Below the pieces are notes generated by a model that saw nothing but the letters and a program-made list of their open reading frames with translations, was not told the DNA's origin and ran no database searches. Below, piece by piece: positions 48,725 through 59,000 of a stretch of DNA of 64,000 nt. The stretch lies in NCBI RefSeq assembly GCF_003112515.1, contig NZ_BEVZ01000006.1, positions 310,001 through 374,000 on the forward strand. Direction: 5' to 3'. This stretch comes from Streptomyces fragilis (GTDB taxonomy: Bacteria > Actinomycetota > Actinomycetes > Streptomycetales > Streptomycetaceae). How positions within the stretch are numbered: position 1 is the stretch's first letter; the number at the start of each line of letters is the position of its first letter. The position numbers were made by a program, and so were the translations under genes.

Positions 48725-50593
48725 GTGACAGGGCCCTCGGCAAAGCCGCTCCTCGACGCGTTCCTCGCACAGGCCGACCACAGCCCGCTGGCCACCGCGC
48801 TCATCATCGACGACACCTCGATCACCTACCGGCGGCTTGCCGATGCCTCCGCCGGCCTCGCCGAACTGATCCGCGCGGCAGGCGCACGCCCCGGCACCAC
48901 GGTGTGCATCCGGCTCGAACAGAGCGCCCTCGCCGTCGTCGCCGTTCTCGCGGCGCTCCGGGTGGGAGCGGCCTGGGCCGCACTGGAACCCGATCTGCCC
49001 GAAGCCCGGCTCCGCGCACTCCTGGGCGACACCACGTGCGCCGTCGTCATCGGCACACGGAACGACCTGGGCATCGGCCGCCTCGCCGACCCGCCGCCCC
49101 TTCTGCCGGCCGAGGATCTCGACCTCGCCTGCCTGGCCGAAGCCGGAGCCCGCCCGGCCGCCGGGCCGACGGCGAGCCCGGTCCCGGAGACCACGCCTGC
49201 CTACCTCATCTACACCTCGGGATCCACCGGCCCGCCCAAGGGCGTCGTGGTGAGCCGCGGTCAGCTCGCGGACTCCGTACGCCCGCGCGGCGCCGTCTAC
49301 GGCACGGGCCCTTCGATGTTCCTGATGGCCATGCGCCTCTCCTTCGACGGCATGCTCGCCGGCATGTTCTGGTCGTTCTCCCACGGACACACCCTGCTTC
49401 TGCCAACCGCGCGTGAACTCCGTCTCGCCCCCGAGTTCCTCCGGCTCGCCGACCGCCACCGGCCGACCCACCTCGTCGTCGTGCCCTCGTACTACCGGCT
49501 GCTGCTGTCCGGCCCGGAACGGCTGCCCGACAGCCTTCAGGTCGTCGTCGTCGCCGGCGAGGTCTGCACGCCCGAGCTGGTCAGAAGCCATCGCGCGCAC
49601 CTGCCCGCCGCCCGGCTCGTCAACGAGTACGGGCCCACCGAGACCGTCGTCTCCTGCACGGCGGAGGACCGGCCCGACCCCGACACGGAGCGCGTACCCA
49701 TCGGGCGACCCTGGCCCGGCGCCATGGCCCACGTACTGGACGGCCGCCTCCGTGAGGTGGGCACGGGCGAACAGGGCGAGCTGTACATCGGCGGTGCCTT
49801 CGTCGCCCTCGGCTACGCCAACGCACCCGGGCTCACGGCCCAGCGGTTCGTCGCCTCCCCGTTCGGCCCCGCCGGAGCACGCATGTACCGCACCGGTGAT
49901 CTCGCCCACCGGGACGAGAACGGCGCGCTGCACTACCACGGCCGCACCGACCAGCAGGTGAAGATCCGCGGCGCCCGCATCGAGCTCGGGGACGTCGAAG
50001 CCGCCCTGGAAACACATCCGGCGGTCGACCAGGCCGTCGTGATCTGTACGCGCTCCGAGGGCGGCGAGCCGACCCTGACCGCGTTCCTCGCCCCCACGCC
50101 GGGGCGCACGGCCCCCGAGCCCCGCGAACTGCGGCGGCACTGCCTCCGCCACATCGTCGAACAGGCCCTGCCGACCAGGTTCGTTCCCCTGGACCGGATG
50201 TCGCTCACCACCACCGGCAAGGTCGACCGCCAGTCGCTCTCCGCACTCGTCCCCGACCCTGGCAAGCCGGTACCCGGGCCGAAGGACGACGGCCGAACCG
50301 ATCTCCACCGCACCGTCCGCAGCATTTGGACCGGGGTGCTGGGCCACGACGACGCGGGCCCCGACGACAACTTCTTCGGTGCCGGCGGCGACTCGCTCAA
50401 GGTGATCGAGCTCTTCCGCGCATTCGACGAACGCTGGCCCGGAGCCGTGCGCGTCGGGGAACTGTTCGACCTCACCACCATTGCGGCCCAGGCCCGTGCC
50501 CTCGAAGAGCGGGCCACGGACGCCTCGGACGACACCGACCCGCCATCCCCGCCGACGACCGCCCGCCCTGCCCCGGTCGCCTACGAGCTGTGA
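48725..50593 (+). CDS. NRPS loading protein: A-PCP didomain
   Basis: 622 residues from GTG 48725 (GAGGAGG upstream). A domain core motifs: YTSGSTGPPKGVVVS, NEYGPTETVV, MYRTGDLAHRDENG, GRTDQQVKIRGARIELGDVE and TTTGKVDRQ; the PCP Ser557 is in GAGGDSLKVIEL. No condensation domain, so it should load the first amino acid. My manual specificity reading is D-G-A-V-V-A-E-V-S-K; Asp at the first position implies an alpha-amino acid, but I cannot name it. It sits between FkbH and the KS protein. Confidence 0.85.
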   Translation: MTGPSAKPLLDAFLAQADHSPLATALIIDDTSITYRRLADASAGLAELIRAAGARPGTTVCIRLEQSALAVVAVLAALRVGAAWAALEPDLPEARLRALLGDTTCAVVIGTRNDLGIGRLADPPPLLPAEDLDLACLAEAGARPAAGPTASPVPETTPAYLIYTSGSTGPPKGVVVSRGQLADSVRPRGAVYGTGPSMFLMAMRLSFDGMLAGMFWSFSHGHTLLLPTARELRLAPEFLRLADRHRPTHLVVVPSYYRLLLSGPERLPDSLQVVVVAGEVCTPELVRSHRAHLPAARLVNEYGPTETVVSCTAEDRPDPDTERVPIGRPWPGAMAHVLDGRLREVGTGEQGELYIGGAFVALGYANAPGLTAQRFVASPFGPAGARMYRTGDLAHRDENGALHYHGRTDQQVKIRGARIELGDVEAALETHPAVDQAVVICTRSEGGEPTLTAFLAPTPGRTAPEPRELRRHCLRHIVEQALPTRFVPLDRMSLTTTGKVDRQSLSALVPDPGKPVPGPKDDGRTDLHRTVRSIWTGVLGHDDAGPDDNFFGAGGDSLKVIELFRAFDERWPGAVRVGELFDLTTIAAQARALEERATDASDDTDPPSPPTTARPAPVAYEL

Positions 50594-50609
50594 CGAAGGA
50601 GTGTTCCGC

Positions 50610-53600
50610 GTGAAGGCGCAGAAAACCGGTGGCGCCACCGGCGGCATCGCGGTCATCGGCATCGCGACACGCCTGCCCGAGGCGGCCGACCTCACGGCCC
50701 TGCGCGCGAACCTGCGCGCCGGACGGGACTCCGTACGGCCGGTCCCCCCGGATCGCATCACCTCCACCGGCCTCGACCCCGAGCCCGAATACCCGGACAT
50801 GGGATACCTGGAGCGGATCGACCTCTTCGACCACGAGCGCTTCGGCCTCTCCCGTCACGAGGCGGAGGTCACCGACCCCCAGCACCGGCTGGCCCTGCAC
50901 CTCACCCAGGAGGCGCTGGAGAACGCCGGGTACACTCCCGCCGCACTGCGCGACAGCCGGACGGCGGTCGTGTTCAGCTCACCCAGCAACGGATACCTGC
51001 CGTTCGTCGGCGAGCCGGGCACCCTCAGTCTGATGGGCAACATGCCGTTCGCACTGCCCGCCCGCATCGCCCACCTCTTCGCCCTGACCGGCCCGTGCTA
51101 CGGCGTCGACACCGGGTGCAACGGATCACTCGTGGCCGTCCACCAGGGCTGCCGCGAACTCAGGGACGGGGACGCGGACTACGCCGTCGTGGGCGGCGTG
51201 AGCTTGCGCCATGTCATCGCCCCGACAGCGGCGGTCGGCGACTTCCCCGGCATCGCCTCACCCACCGCCCGCTCCCGGGCCTTCGACGCGGCGGCCGACG
51301 GCGCGGGCGCCGGCGAGGGCGGCGCGGTACTGCTCCTCACGACCCTCGAAAGGGCCCTGGACGAGGGCACCCACGTACACGCGGTGATCCGGGGCACCGC
51401 CACCGCGCACAACGGCCGCCACTCAGCGACCATCGCCACTCCCAGCGCCCGCGCCCAGGCCGACGTCATCGCACGGGCCTGGGACCGGGCCGGTCTCGAC
51501 ATCAGCACGGCCGGCTACCTGGAGGCGCACGGTTCGGGCACCCGGCTGGGCGACGCCGTCGAGGTGGAAGGGCTGGCCCTGGCCCGGCGTGGGAGGGGCG
51601 GAACACTCCCGATCGGCTCCTTGAAGACCAACCTCGGTCACCTCGACCACGCGGCCGGTGTCGCCGGACTGGTCAAGGCGATCCTCAGCGTGCGGCACGG
51701 GGAGCTGTACCCGTCTCTGCACTTCCGGCAGGCCGCGGCGGAGGTCGATCTCGCCGGGGCCGATCTGGAGGTGGTGACCTCCCTGCGCCCGTGGCGGACC
51801 ACCGGCCCGCGCCGGGCGGGGGTCAGTTCCTTCAGCCTCGGAGGGGTCAACGCGCACTGTGTGGTCGAGGAACCACCCGCGACGCCCGGCCGACCGTCCG
51901 ACGGAGCATCTCGGGTGGTCGGTGTGTCGGGCCGTACCGAGGCCGACCTGTACCAGATGTGCGAACAGCTCTCGGTCGAACTCCGCTCCGGCGATCTCGC
52001 GATCGACGACGTCGCGTGGACGCTGAACACCGGCCGTGAGCACCACGCCTTCCGGTTGGGCGTGGTGGCCGACCGGACACGGCACCTGGCGGCCGAGCTG
52101 GCGGCGGCGGTGACCTGGCGCAGGGCGACCCCGCCGACCACCCGGCCGCGTGTCGTTCTGCTCCTGTCCGGTGACGCGGAACCGCCCGCCGGGATCACCG
52201 AGTCGGCCCCGCTGCCCCCCGCGCTGCGCATGCCGGCCGGTCACGCCCGTTCCGTACAAGGTCAACTGGCCGCCCACGCCGCGCTCGGCCGGGCGGCGAT
52301 CACCCCGGACGGGCTGATCAGTTCCGGCCTCTCCCGCTACGCGGTCCGCCATCTCAACGGCACGCTCACCGACGACGACATCAGGAGCCTCGCGAACGGC
52401 GACGTCACCGCCGAGCCTTTGCGCCCGGACCGCCTGCGGGCCGCCGCCGACGAGCAACTCGCCCTCGGACCGGTCGTGTTCGTGGAGTTGGGCGGCCGCG
52501 GAGAGCTGAGCGACCTGCTCACGGAGCTTCTCGCCGGGCGGCCCGGAGCGGATGTGCTCACCGCAGGACCCGCGACGGACGGAATACTCGGCGTCCTGGC
52601 ACGGCTCTACGAGCTGGGCCACAACCCCGACTGGAGCGCGCAGACCCCGGCGGCGCGCCGCGTGCCGCTGCCGGGCCCGCCGTTCCGAGGCGTGCCCTGC
52701 TGGGCACGGCGCCCCGGCGAGGCGTTCACGGCCCCGGCCGCCGTGCACGCGGCGGCCGAGGCACCCCCCGCTCCCGTCCAGCTCCCCGTTCCCCGGGCAC
52801 AGCCCGCTCCCCAGGAGCGTTCGGTCCCCGAGGCGCCGCCGACGCCACCGGCGTCCGGCAGCGAGGGGCCCGTGCCCACGGTGCTGTCCTGGCTTCGGGA
52901 GACCCTCGCCGAGCTGCTCCACGCGGACTCCGTCGCTCCCGGTGACGACTACTTCGCCCTCGGCGGCAACTCGATCATCGCCCTGCTCCTACTCAGACGC
53001 GTCGAGCAGCGCTACGGGGTCGAGCTACGCATGATCGACGTCTACGACCACCCGGCGGTGGCCGACCTGGCGGCCGCCGTGGAGGCCCGGCGGGCATCCC
53101 TCCCGGACCCGGCCGCCACGCCCGATCCGGTGCCGGCGGCTCGCCCCGGAACGGACGAGGACGCACTCCCGCCGATCCGCCGGTCCGACGCCCGGGTCCT
53201 CTCGTACGGCCAGGAGCGCATGTGGTTCCACCACCAGCTCGACCCGGGCACCACCCTCTACAACCTGCCTGGCGCGTCGCGTCACCGCGGCCCGATCGAC
53301 CCGGAGGCCATGCGTCTGGCGTGGGAGGACCTGGCCGAACGCCATGAGGCCCTGCGGTCCAACTTCGTCTCCGTGGATGGCCGGGCGCGGCTCTCCGTCC
53401 GTCCCTCGCTCGGCGACTTCTTCCGTTACGAGGACCTGACGGGCAGTCCCGACGCGGAACGAACGGCCCGCCAGGTCATCCTTACCGAGTCCCACCGCTC
53501 GCTCGACGTCGAACGGGACCCGCTGGTCCGGGTCACCCTGATCCGCCTCGCCCCCGACGACCACCTGTTCTGCTGGCTGACCCATCACGCGGTCAACGAC

Positions 53601-55067
53601 GGTTGGGCGCCGCAGATCCTGATGCGCGAGTTGATGGAGTTCTACACGGCTCGCCGCGAAGGCCGGGTGCACCGCTTCGAGCCGCTGCCCGTGCAGTACC
53701 GCGACTACGCGCACTGGCAGCGCGAACTGATGGAGCGCGGGCTGCTCGACGGCCAGCTGCGGTACTGGAAGGAACGACTCGCCGAGCCCCCGGTGCTGAC
53801 GCTGCCCACCGACCGCCCGCGCGCCGCCCGGATGGACTACGTGGGCGCCGCCCACGGCCTGACCATTCCGCCCGAGCTGGTCGACCGGCTCCGCGCGGTC
53901 GGGGTGGAGGAGTCCGCCACGCTCTTCACCGTGCTGCTCACCGGGCTCAGCATGACCCTGTCCCGGTGGTCGGGCCAGGGCGACATCGTGGTCGGTACCC
54001 CCACCATCGGACGTACCCGTCCCGAACTGTGGGGCCTCCTCGGCTTCTTCAACAACACCATCGCGCTGCGCTCGGACCTGTCGGACGACCCGCGGTTCCG
54101 TGCGCTGCTGCGGCACACGCGCACCGACGTGATCGAAGGGCTGGAGAACCAGGAGCTCCCCTTCGACGCCGTCGTACGCGAAGTGGCCCCCGAGCGCGAC
54201 CCCTCGCGCAACCCCATCTTCGACGTCATGTACGTGCACCAGACGCTGCCGCCGCACTTCGTCGTCGGCGAGAGCCTGTTCGGACCGGCCGTGGACGAGG
54301 ACGGCGGTCCGTTGTTCCCGGGCCTGCCGCCGGGAACGTCCAAGTTCGACCTTTCGGTGGTCGTCGGGGAACGCGCCGGCGCCGACGACCTGGACGTCGT
54401 GGTGGAGTACAGCACCCATCTGTTCGACCGAAGCACGATCGCGGCGATCGCGCAGTCGTGGGTCGACCTGCTGTGGGCTGTGACGGAGGACCCGGACGCC
54501 CCGCTCTCCGCGCTGCCGGGCCCGCCCGCGGCGCACGCGTCGGACACCCCGGCCGGGCTGCGTCCGTTCGATCTGCCCACCGACCGGCCGCGGCCTCAGG
54601 GCGGCGGCGACGGTGCGACGGACCGCCACGGGCTTCCGCTGGCTGACGGGTGGGCACCGGGCCTCGGGGCGGCCGGACTGCTGGCCGCCCTCGTCACCCT
54701 GCTCACCGACCGGGCCGAGTCCGACGAACTGCTCCTCGGAGTCATGCGGCCCGACGCGACGCTCCTCCCCCTACGGGTCGGCGTGGCGGACGAACCGTCC
54801 CTGACGGAGCTGACCGCACGGATCGCCGGGCTGTGCGCGCAGGCGCCGGCCCCGCCCCCCGAGGTGTCGCGCCCGTTCGACGTCACGGCCGATCCGTACG
54901 GCACCGGTGGACGCGTCGACGGGCCCGCTCCCGACCTGCACTGGAGCATCACCGACGACCGGATCACCGTGGAGTACCGCACCGAACTGTTCGACGAGGA
55001 GACGGTGGTGGCCCTTGCCGACGACCTCGTCACCCTGGCGCGTGCCGCAGCCGCGTCCGCCGCATGA
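50610..55067 (+). CDS. Hybrid PKS/NRPS: KS - dead AT - ACP - C - C-terminal C-like fragment
   Basis: 1485 residues, GTG 50610 with GAAGGAG 8 nt upstream. KS (about 10-425): active Cys170 in DTGCNGSLVAVHQ (usual DTACSSS), EAHGSGTRLGD and NLGHLDHAAG. AT remnant (about 430-705): GHSxG is replaced by LISSGLSR and the GPH His by Arg (ELGGRGELSD), so it cannot act. ACP (about 755-825): GGNSI. C (about 850-1300): HHAVNDG intact. The end (about 1330-1485) resembles the C-lobe of a second C domain (VEYRTELFDEETVV) without a catalytic motif. Extension needs an extender supplied on another ACP. Confidence 0.85.
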   Translation: MKAQKTGGATGGIAVIGIATRLPEAADLTALRANLRAGRDSVRPVPPDRITSTGLDPEPEYPDMGYLERIDLFDHERFGLSRHEAEVTDPQHRLALHLTQEALENAGYTPAALRDSRTAVVFSSPSNGYLPFVGEPGTLSLMGNMPFALPARIAHLFALTGPCYGVDTGCNGSLVAVHQGCRELRDGDADYAVVGGVSLRHVIAPTAAVGDFPGIASPTARSRAFDAAADGAGAGEGGAVLLLTTLERALDEGTHVHAVIRGTATAHNGRHSATIATPSARAQADVIARAWDRAGLDISTAGYLEAHGSGTRLGDAVEVEGLALARRGRGGTLPIGSLKTNLGHLDHAAGVAGLVKAILSVRHGELYPSLHFRQAAAEVDLAGADLEVVTSLRPWRTTGPRRAGVSSFSLGGVNAHCVVEEPPATPGRPSDGASRVVGVSGRTEADLYQMCEQLSVELRSGDLAIDDVAWTLNTGREHHAFRLGVVADRTRHLAAELAAAVTWRRATPPTTRPRVVLLLSGDAEPPAGITESAPLPPALRMPAGHARSVQGQLAAHAALGRAAITPDGLISSGLSRYAVRHLNGTLTDDDIRSLANGDVTAEPLRPDRLRAAADEQLALGPVVFVELGGRGELSDLLTELLAGRPGADVLTAGPATDGILGVLARLYELGHNPDWSAQTPAARRVPLPGPPFRGVPCWARRPGEAFTAPAAVHAAAEAPPAPVQLPVPRAQPAPQERSVPEAPPTPPASGSEGPVPTVLSWLRETLAELLHADSVAPGDDYFALGGNSIIALLLLRRVEQRYGVELRMIDVYDHPAVADLAAAVEARRASLPDPAATPDPVPAARPGTDEDALPPIRRSDARVLSYGQERMWFHHQLDPGTTLYNLPGASRHRGPIDPEAMRLAWEDLAERHEALRSNFVSVDGRARLSVRPSLGDFFRYEDLTGSPDAERTARQVILTESHRSLDVERDPLVRVTLIRLAPDDHLFCWLTHHAVNDGWAPQILMRELMEFYTARREGRVHRFEPLPVQYRDYAHWQRELMERGLLDGQLRYWKERLAEPPVLTLPTDRPRAARMDYVGAAHGLTIPPELVDRLRAVGVEESATLFTVLLTGLSMTLSRWSGQGDIVVGTPTIGRTRPELWGLLGFFNNTIALRSDLSDDPRFRALLRHTRTDVIEGLENQELPFDAVVREVAPERDPSRNPIFDVMYVHQTLPPHFVVGESLFGPAVDEDGGPLFPGLPPGTSKFDLSVVVGERAGADDLDVVVEYSTHLFDRSTIAAIAQSWVDLLWAVTEDPDAPLSALPGPPAAHASDTPAGLRPFDLPTDRPRPQGGGDGATDRHGLPLADGWAPGLGAAGLLAALVTLLTDRAESDELLLGVMRPDATLLPLRVGVADEPSLTELTARIAGLCAQAPAPPPEVSRPFDVTADPYGTGGRVDGPAPDLHWSITDDRITVEYRTELFDEETVVALADDLVTLARAAAASAA
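52000..52725 (+). other. Degenerate acyltransferase region within the PKS protein
   Basis: Aligned by eye with typical AT domains, VFVFPGQG becomes VVLLLSGDA, GHSQGE becomes SSGLSR and the catalytic His of VSPHPVL becomes Arg in ELGGRGEL. The linker after it (LARLYELGHNPDWSA...RRVPLPG) is normal. Both residues of the Ser-His dyad are gone. Confidence 0.75.
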
Positions 55068-55105
55068 CACCACGAGCACGCACCGACCGGGAAGGAACCC
55101 CTCAC

Positions 55106-56032
55106 GTGAGTGAGAGCAAGGACAGCGAGCCGTCGAGCACCACCGGAATCCCGGTGGGCGTCGTCGGGGCCGGAACCATGGGCGTGGGAGTCGCCCAGTG
55201 TTTCGCCGCGGCCGGCCATCCCGTCGTGGTCGTGGATCCGCATCCGGCGGCGCGGGCCGACGGGCCGGAACGCGTGCGCGCCTGGACCCGAGCCGTCCGG
55301 CTGCTGCGCGGGGCCGACTCCGGCCCGGTCGAGGAACGGCTGCTCTGGGCGGCCGAGCCGGCCGCCCTGGCCGACGCCCACTTCGTCGTCGACTGCACAC
55401 CGGAACGCGTCCCCGTCAAGGAGGAGGCCTTCCGGGCCCTGGACCGGATCTGCCCCGACGACGCGGTGTTCGCCTCATGCACCTCGGCGATCCCCATCGG
55501 CCACCTCGGCTCCTTCACCGGCCGCCCCGATCGCGTCGTCGGAACCCACTTCATGAACCCTGCGCCGCTGAAGGACACCGTCGAGGTCGCCACCTCCCCG
55601 GCCACCAGCGAACAGACCCTCCGGCGGACCCTGGACGTCCTGGCGGTCCTGGGGAAACAGGCGATCGTGGTCGGTGACGGCCCGGGCTTCGTCAGCAACC
55701 GCGTGCTGATGCTGACCGTCAACGAGGCGGCGGCCGTCGTGGAGGCCGGTACCGCCGACGCGGCCACCGTGGACCGTATCTTCCAGGACTGCTTCGGGCA
55801 CGCCACGGGACCGCTGCGCACCGCCGATCTGATCGGTCTCGACACCGTGCTCGACACCCTGGTCGTACTGGGCCGGTTCACCGGCGACGAACGGTTCCGG
55901 CCGACCCCCCTGCTGTCACGCCTGGTCGCCGGGGGAAACGTCGGCAGGAAGGCCGGCCGGGGTTTCCATCCGTATCCGTCGAACACATCCACACGTCCCT
56001 CGCGGCCGGCAGGAGCTGACACCCGTGTCTGA
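55106..56032 (+). CDS. 3-Hydroxyacyl-CoA dehydrogenase, FkbK/ZmaG type
   Basis: 308 residues from GTG 55106 (GGAAGGA upstream); an in-frame ATG at 55064 overlaps the PKS stop (ATGA) and is the alternative. Rossmann motif VGVVGAGTMGVGVAQCFAAAG, VVVVDPHPAA, catalytic-region FVVDCTPERVPVKEEAFRALD, VGTHFMNPAPLKDTVEV and DGPGFVSNRVLM. It should oxidise the glyceryl hydroxyl during hydroxymalonyl-ACP formation. The 3' end overlaps the next NRPS start by 8 nt. Confidence 0.85.
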   Translation: MSESKDSEPSSTTGIPVGVVGAGTMGVGVAQCFAAAGHPVVVVDPHPAARADGPERVRAWTRAVRLLRGADSGPVEERLLWAAEPAALADAHFVVDCTPERVPVKEEAFRALDRICPDDAVFASCTSAIPIGHLGSFTGRPDRVVGTHFMNPAPLKDTVEVATSPATSEQTLRRTLDVLAVLGKQAIVVGDGPGFVSNRVLMLTVNEAAAVVEAGTADAATVDRIFQDCFGHATGPLRTADLIGLDTVLDTLVVLGRFTGDERFRPTPLLSRLVAGGNVGRKAGRGFHPYPSNTSTRPSRPAGADTRV

Positions 56033-59000
56033 ACACGACATCGCATGGACGACGGCCGGTGACTTCGTCGCGGAGGCCGTGGACATCGACGGCCCGGTGG
56101 ACATCGCCCTGTTCCAGCGGGCGATCCGCCAGGTGACCGACGAGGCGGAGGCCGTGCGGCTGCGGGCGACCGGTACCACGTCCGTCCACACGGAGTTCAC
56201 CGACGGCGGCGGTGTGCCGCTGACCATGGTGGACCTGGCCGACGAGGCGGACCCGGCCACCGCCCGCGAGGCATGGCTGCGCGCGGAGCTCGCGGCGGGC
56301 AGCGGGGCGGAACAGTCCTCACAGGCTCTGCTCCGCCTGGCCGACGACCGCTTCACCTGGTTCCACCTGCATCCCCGGCGTGTCCTCGACACTTGGGGAT
56401 GCGCGCTGATCGGCCGCCGCGCAGCCGAGGTCTACACCTCGCTCGCGGCGGGCGAGTCTCCGGCCGCGGGAGCGCTGCCCGCTCTCGCGCGGCTCACCGG
56501 GGCCGAGACCGCCTACCGGTCCTCGGCCGCGCCCGAGGACGACGCCGCCTTCTGGCGGGACCGTCTCGCGGGCCTCACCCCGACCGTCCCGGCCACCGCC
56601 GCGGCCATGGAAACCACGACAGTGGCAGTGACCGTCCCGCTGCCGGACGCGGGCGCGGAGCGGGTGCGCGCCACGGCCCGCTACTGCGGCACCCATCCAC
56701 GAGCGGTCCTGCTCGCCGCCGTCGCCGCCCATCAGTACCGGACCACCGGCAAGGCCGACGTCGTCCTCGGTCTGCCTGTGGACGGCCGCTTCGAACGGGC
56801 CCTTCAGCGCGTACCGGGCGCGGCCGGGGACATCGCCGCGCTGCGCCTCGACGTACGGCCGGACGCACCGTTCGCGGACCTCGTCCGCCAGGCCGGGCGC
56901 GAGTCGCGCCGGGTCCGGCGCCACCAGCGGTTCCGGCACGCCGAAGTGTGCGGTGCCCTGGGAGCGACGCGTCCCGGCTCCCAGCTGTACGAGGTGATCG
57001 CCGACGTACGGGAAGCGACGCCGCTCCTGCGTTTCGGCGACCACCGGGCCACCGCCCGGTCCCTCGGCGTCCAGCCGTCCACCGCTTCGAGGTTCCTGCT
57101 GGACGAGGACCGGGACGGCCGCCTCCTCCTCGTCGCCCTCGGACCGGCCGGCCCCGACGCCGAGGCCGAACTCGCCACCCGCGCCCGGCACCTGCGTACC
57201 CTGCTGTCCGCGGCCGTCTCCGCACCGGGCCACCCTGTCGCCGTCCTCGCCCCGCCCTGCACCGAGGGGCCCACCGCCGAAACCGTCCGGGAGCTGTCCA
57301 CCGCGGGCCGAACACAGCAGGCGCACACTCTGACCTCGCTCCTCGACGCGGCCGCGCGACGCACCCCGGGCGCCGTCGCCGTCCGGGACCGGGCCGGCGA
57401 ACTGACCTACTGTGAGCTGCACGAGCGGGCCAACAGGCTGGCCAGGCTCCTCATCGGCCGCGGAGCGGGCCCCGAACGGCTGGTCGGCCTGCTGCTGCCC
57501 CGCTCCGCCGACACGATCGTGGCGATGCTCGCGGTCCTGAAGTCCGGCGCCGCGTACCTGCCGCTCGACCCGGCCTACCCCGACGAGCGTCTCCGCCTCA
57601 TGGTCGAGGACGCCCGGCCCGCCTGCCTGCTCACCGACTCCGCGCACGCCGGACGGGACCTCGGCGCGTCCGGCGAATCCGTACTGGTCCTCGACGACAC
57701 ACCGACGCGTACGGAACTGGCGTCGACCGCGTCGCACCACATCACCGACGACGACCGGGCCGATCCGCTCAAACCCGGTCACCCGGCGTACGTCATCTAC
57801 ACCTCCGGGTCGACGGGCACGCCCAAGGGCGTCGTCGTGGCGCACCGGAGCCTGCCGCCGCTGCTCGCCTGGGTCGAGCAGGAGTTCGGCACCGACGCGC
57901 TCAAGCACGCCCTGGCCGCCACTTCGTTCAGCTTCGACGTCTCCGTCACGGAGGTCTTCGCACCGCTGGCCACCGGAGGCATGGTCGAAGTCGTCGGAAA
58001 CCTGCTGTCGTTGCTGGACGACGAACCGCCTCGCTGGTCGGGCGGCCTCGTCTGCGCGATTCCCTCGGTGCTCGGCAAGCTGCTGGAGCGTACGGACCTC
58101 AGCCTCTCGGCGAAGACTCTGGCTCTGGGCGGCGAGGCGCTCTCCGCCGCGCTGGCCGCCCGTGTGGCCACGACGATGCCGGGCACCCAGCTGATCAACG
58201 TCTACGGGCCGACCGAGGCCACCGTGTACACCACCGCATGGCGGGCCGACGGCGCACCGCGGGGAGCGGCGCCGCCGATCGGCCGGCCGCTCGGCCACGT
58301 TCGCCTCCACGTCCTCGACGAGGCACTCACCCCGGTCGGGCCGAACGGAACGGGAGAGCTGTACCTGGCGGGCGACGGGCTGGCCCGTGGCTACCTCGGG
58401 CGTCCGGGGCTGACCGCCGGACGCTTCACGGCCGATCCCTTCGGGCCGCCGGGCACGCGGATGTACCGCACAGGGGACCTGGTGCGCCTCCGGGACGACG
58501 GACAGCTCGACTTCCTCGGACGGATGGACGAACAGATCAAGGTCAACGGATACCGCGTCGAACCGGGTGAGGTGGAGGCGGTACTGACCCGCCATCCCGA
58601 GGTCACCGAGGTGATGGCCGTCGTCCGCACCGACGACGCGCGGGACGCCCGGCTGGTCGCCTATCTGGTTCCCTCCGACACCTCCGCGGCGCCCGCGCCG
58701 GAGAAGCTGCGCGCATGGCTCGCCGAGCGCCTCCCCGCACACCTGGTACCGGCCGAACTCCGTCTCGCCGCCGCGCTTCCGTACACACCCAACGGCAAGC
58801 TCGCCCGCGACACCGACCCCGCGCCGCTCCCCGCGCCGTCACCCCGCCCGTCCCCTGCCCCGCCCGAGCCCGTCACCGCCTCGACGCCGCCCCTGCCCGC
58901 CACCGTGGCGACGCCCGAGCCCGCAGCCATGGAGATGCCTCGGCCCGCAGCCATGGAGACGCCCAAGCCCGCAGCCGTGGTGACGCCCGACTCGCCGGTC

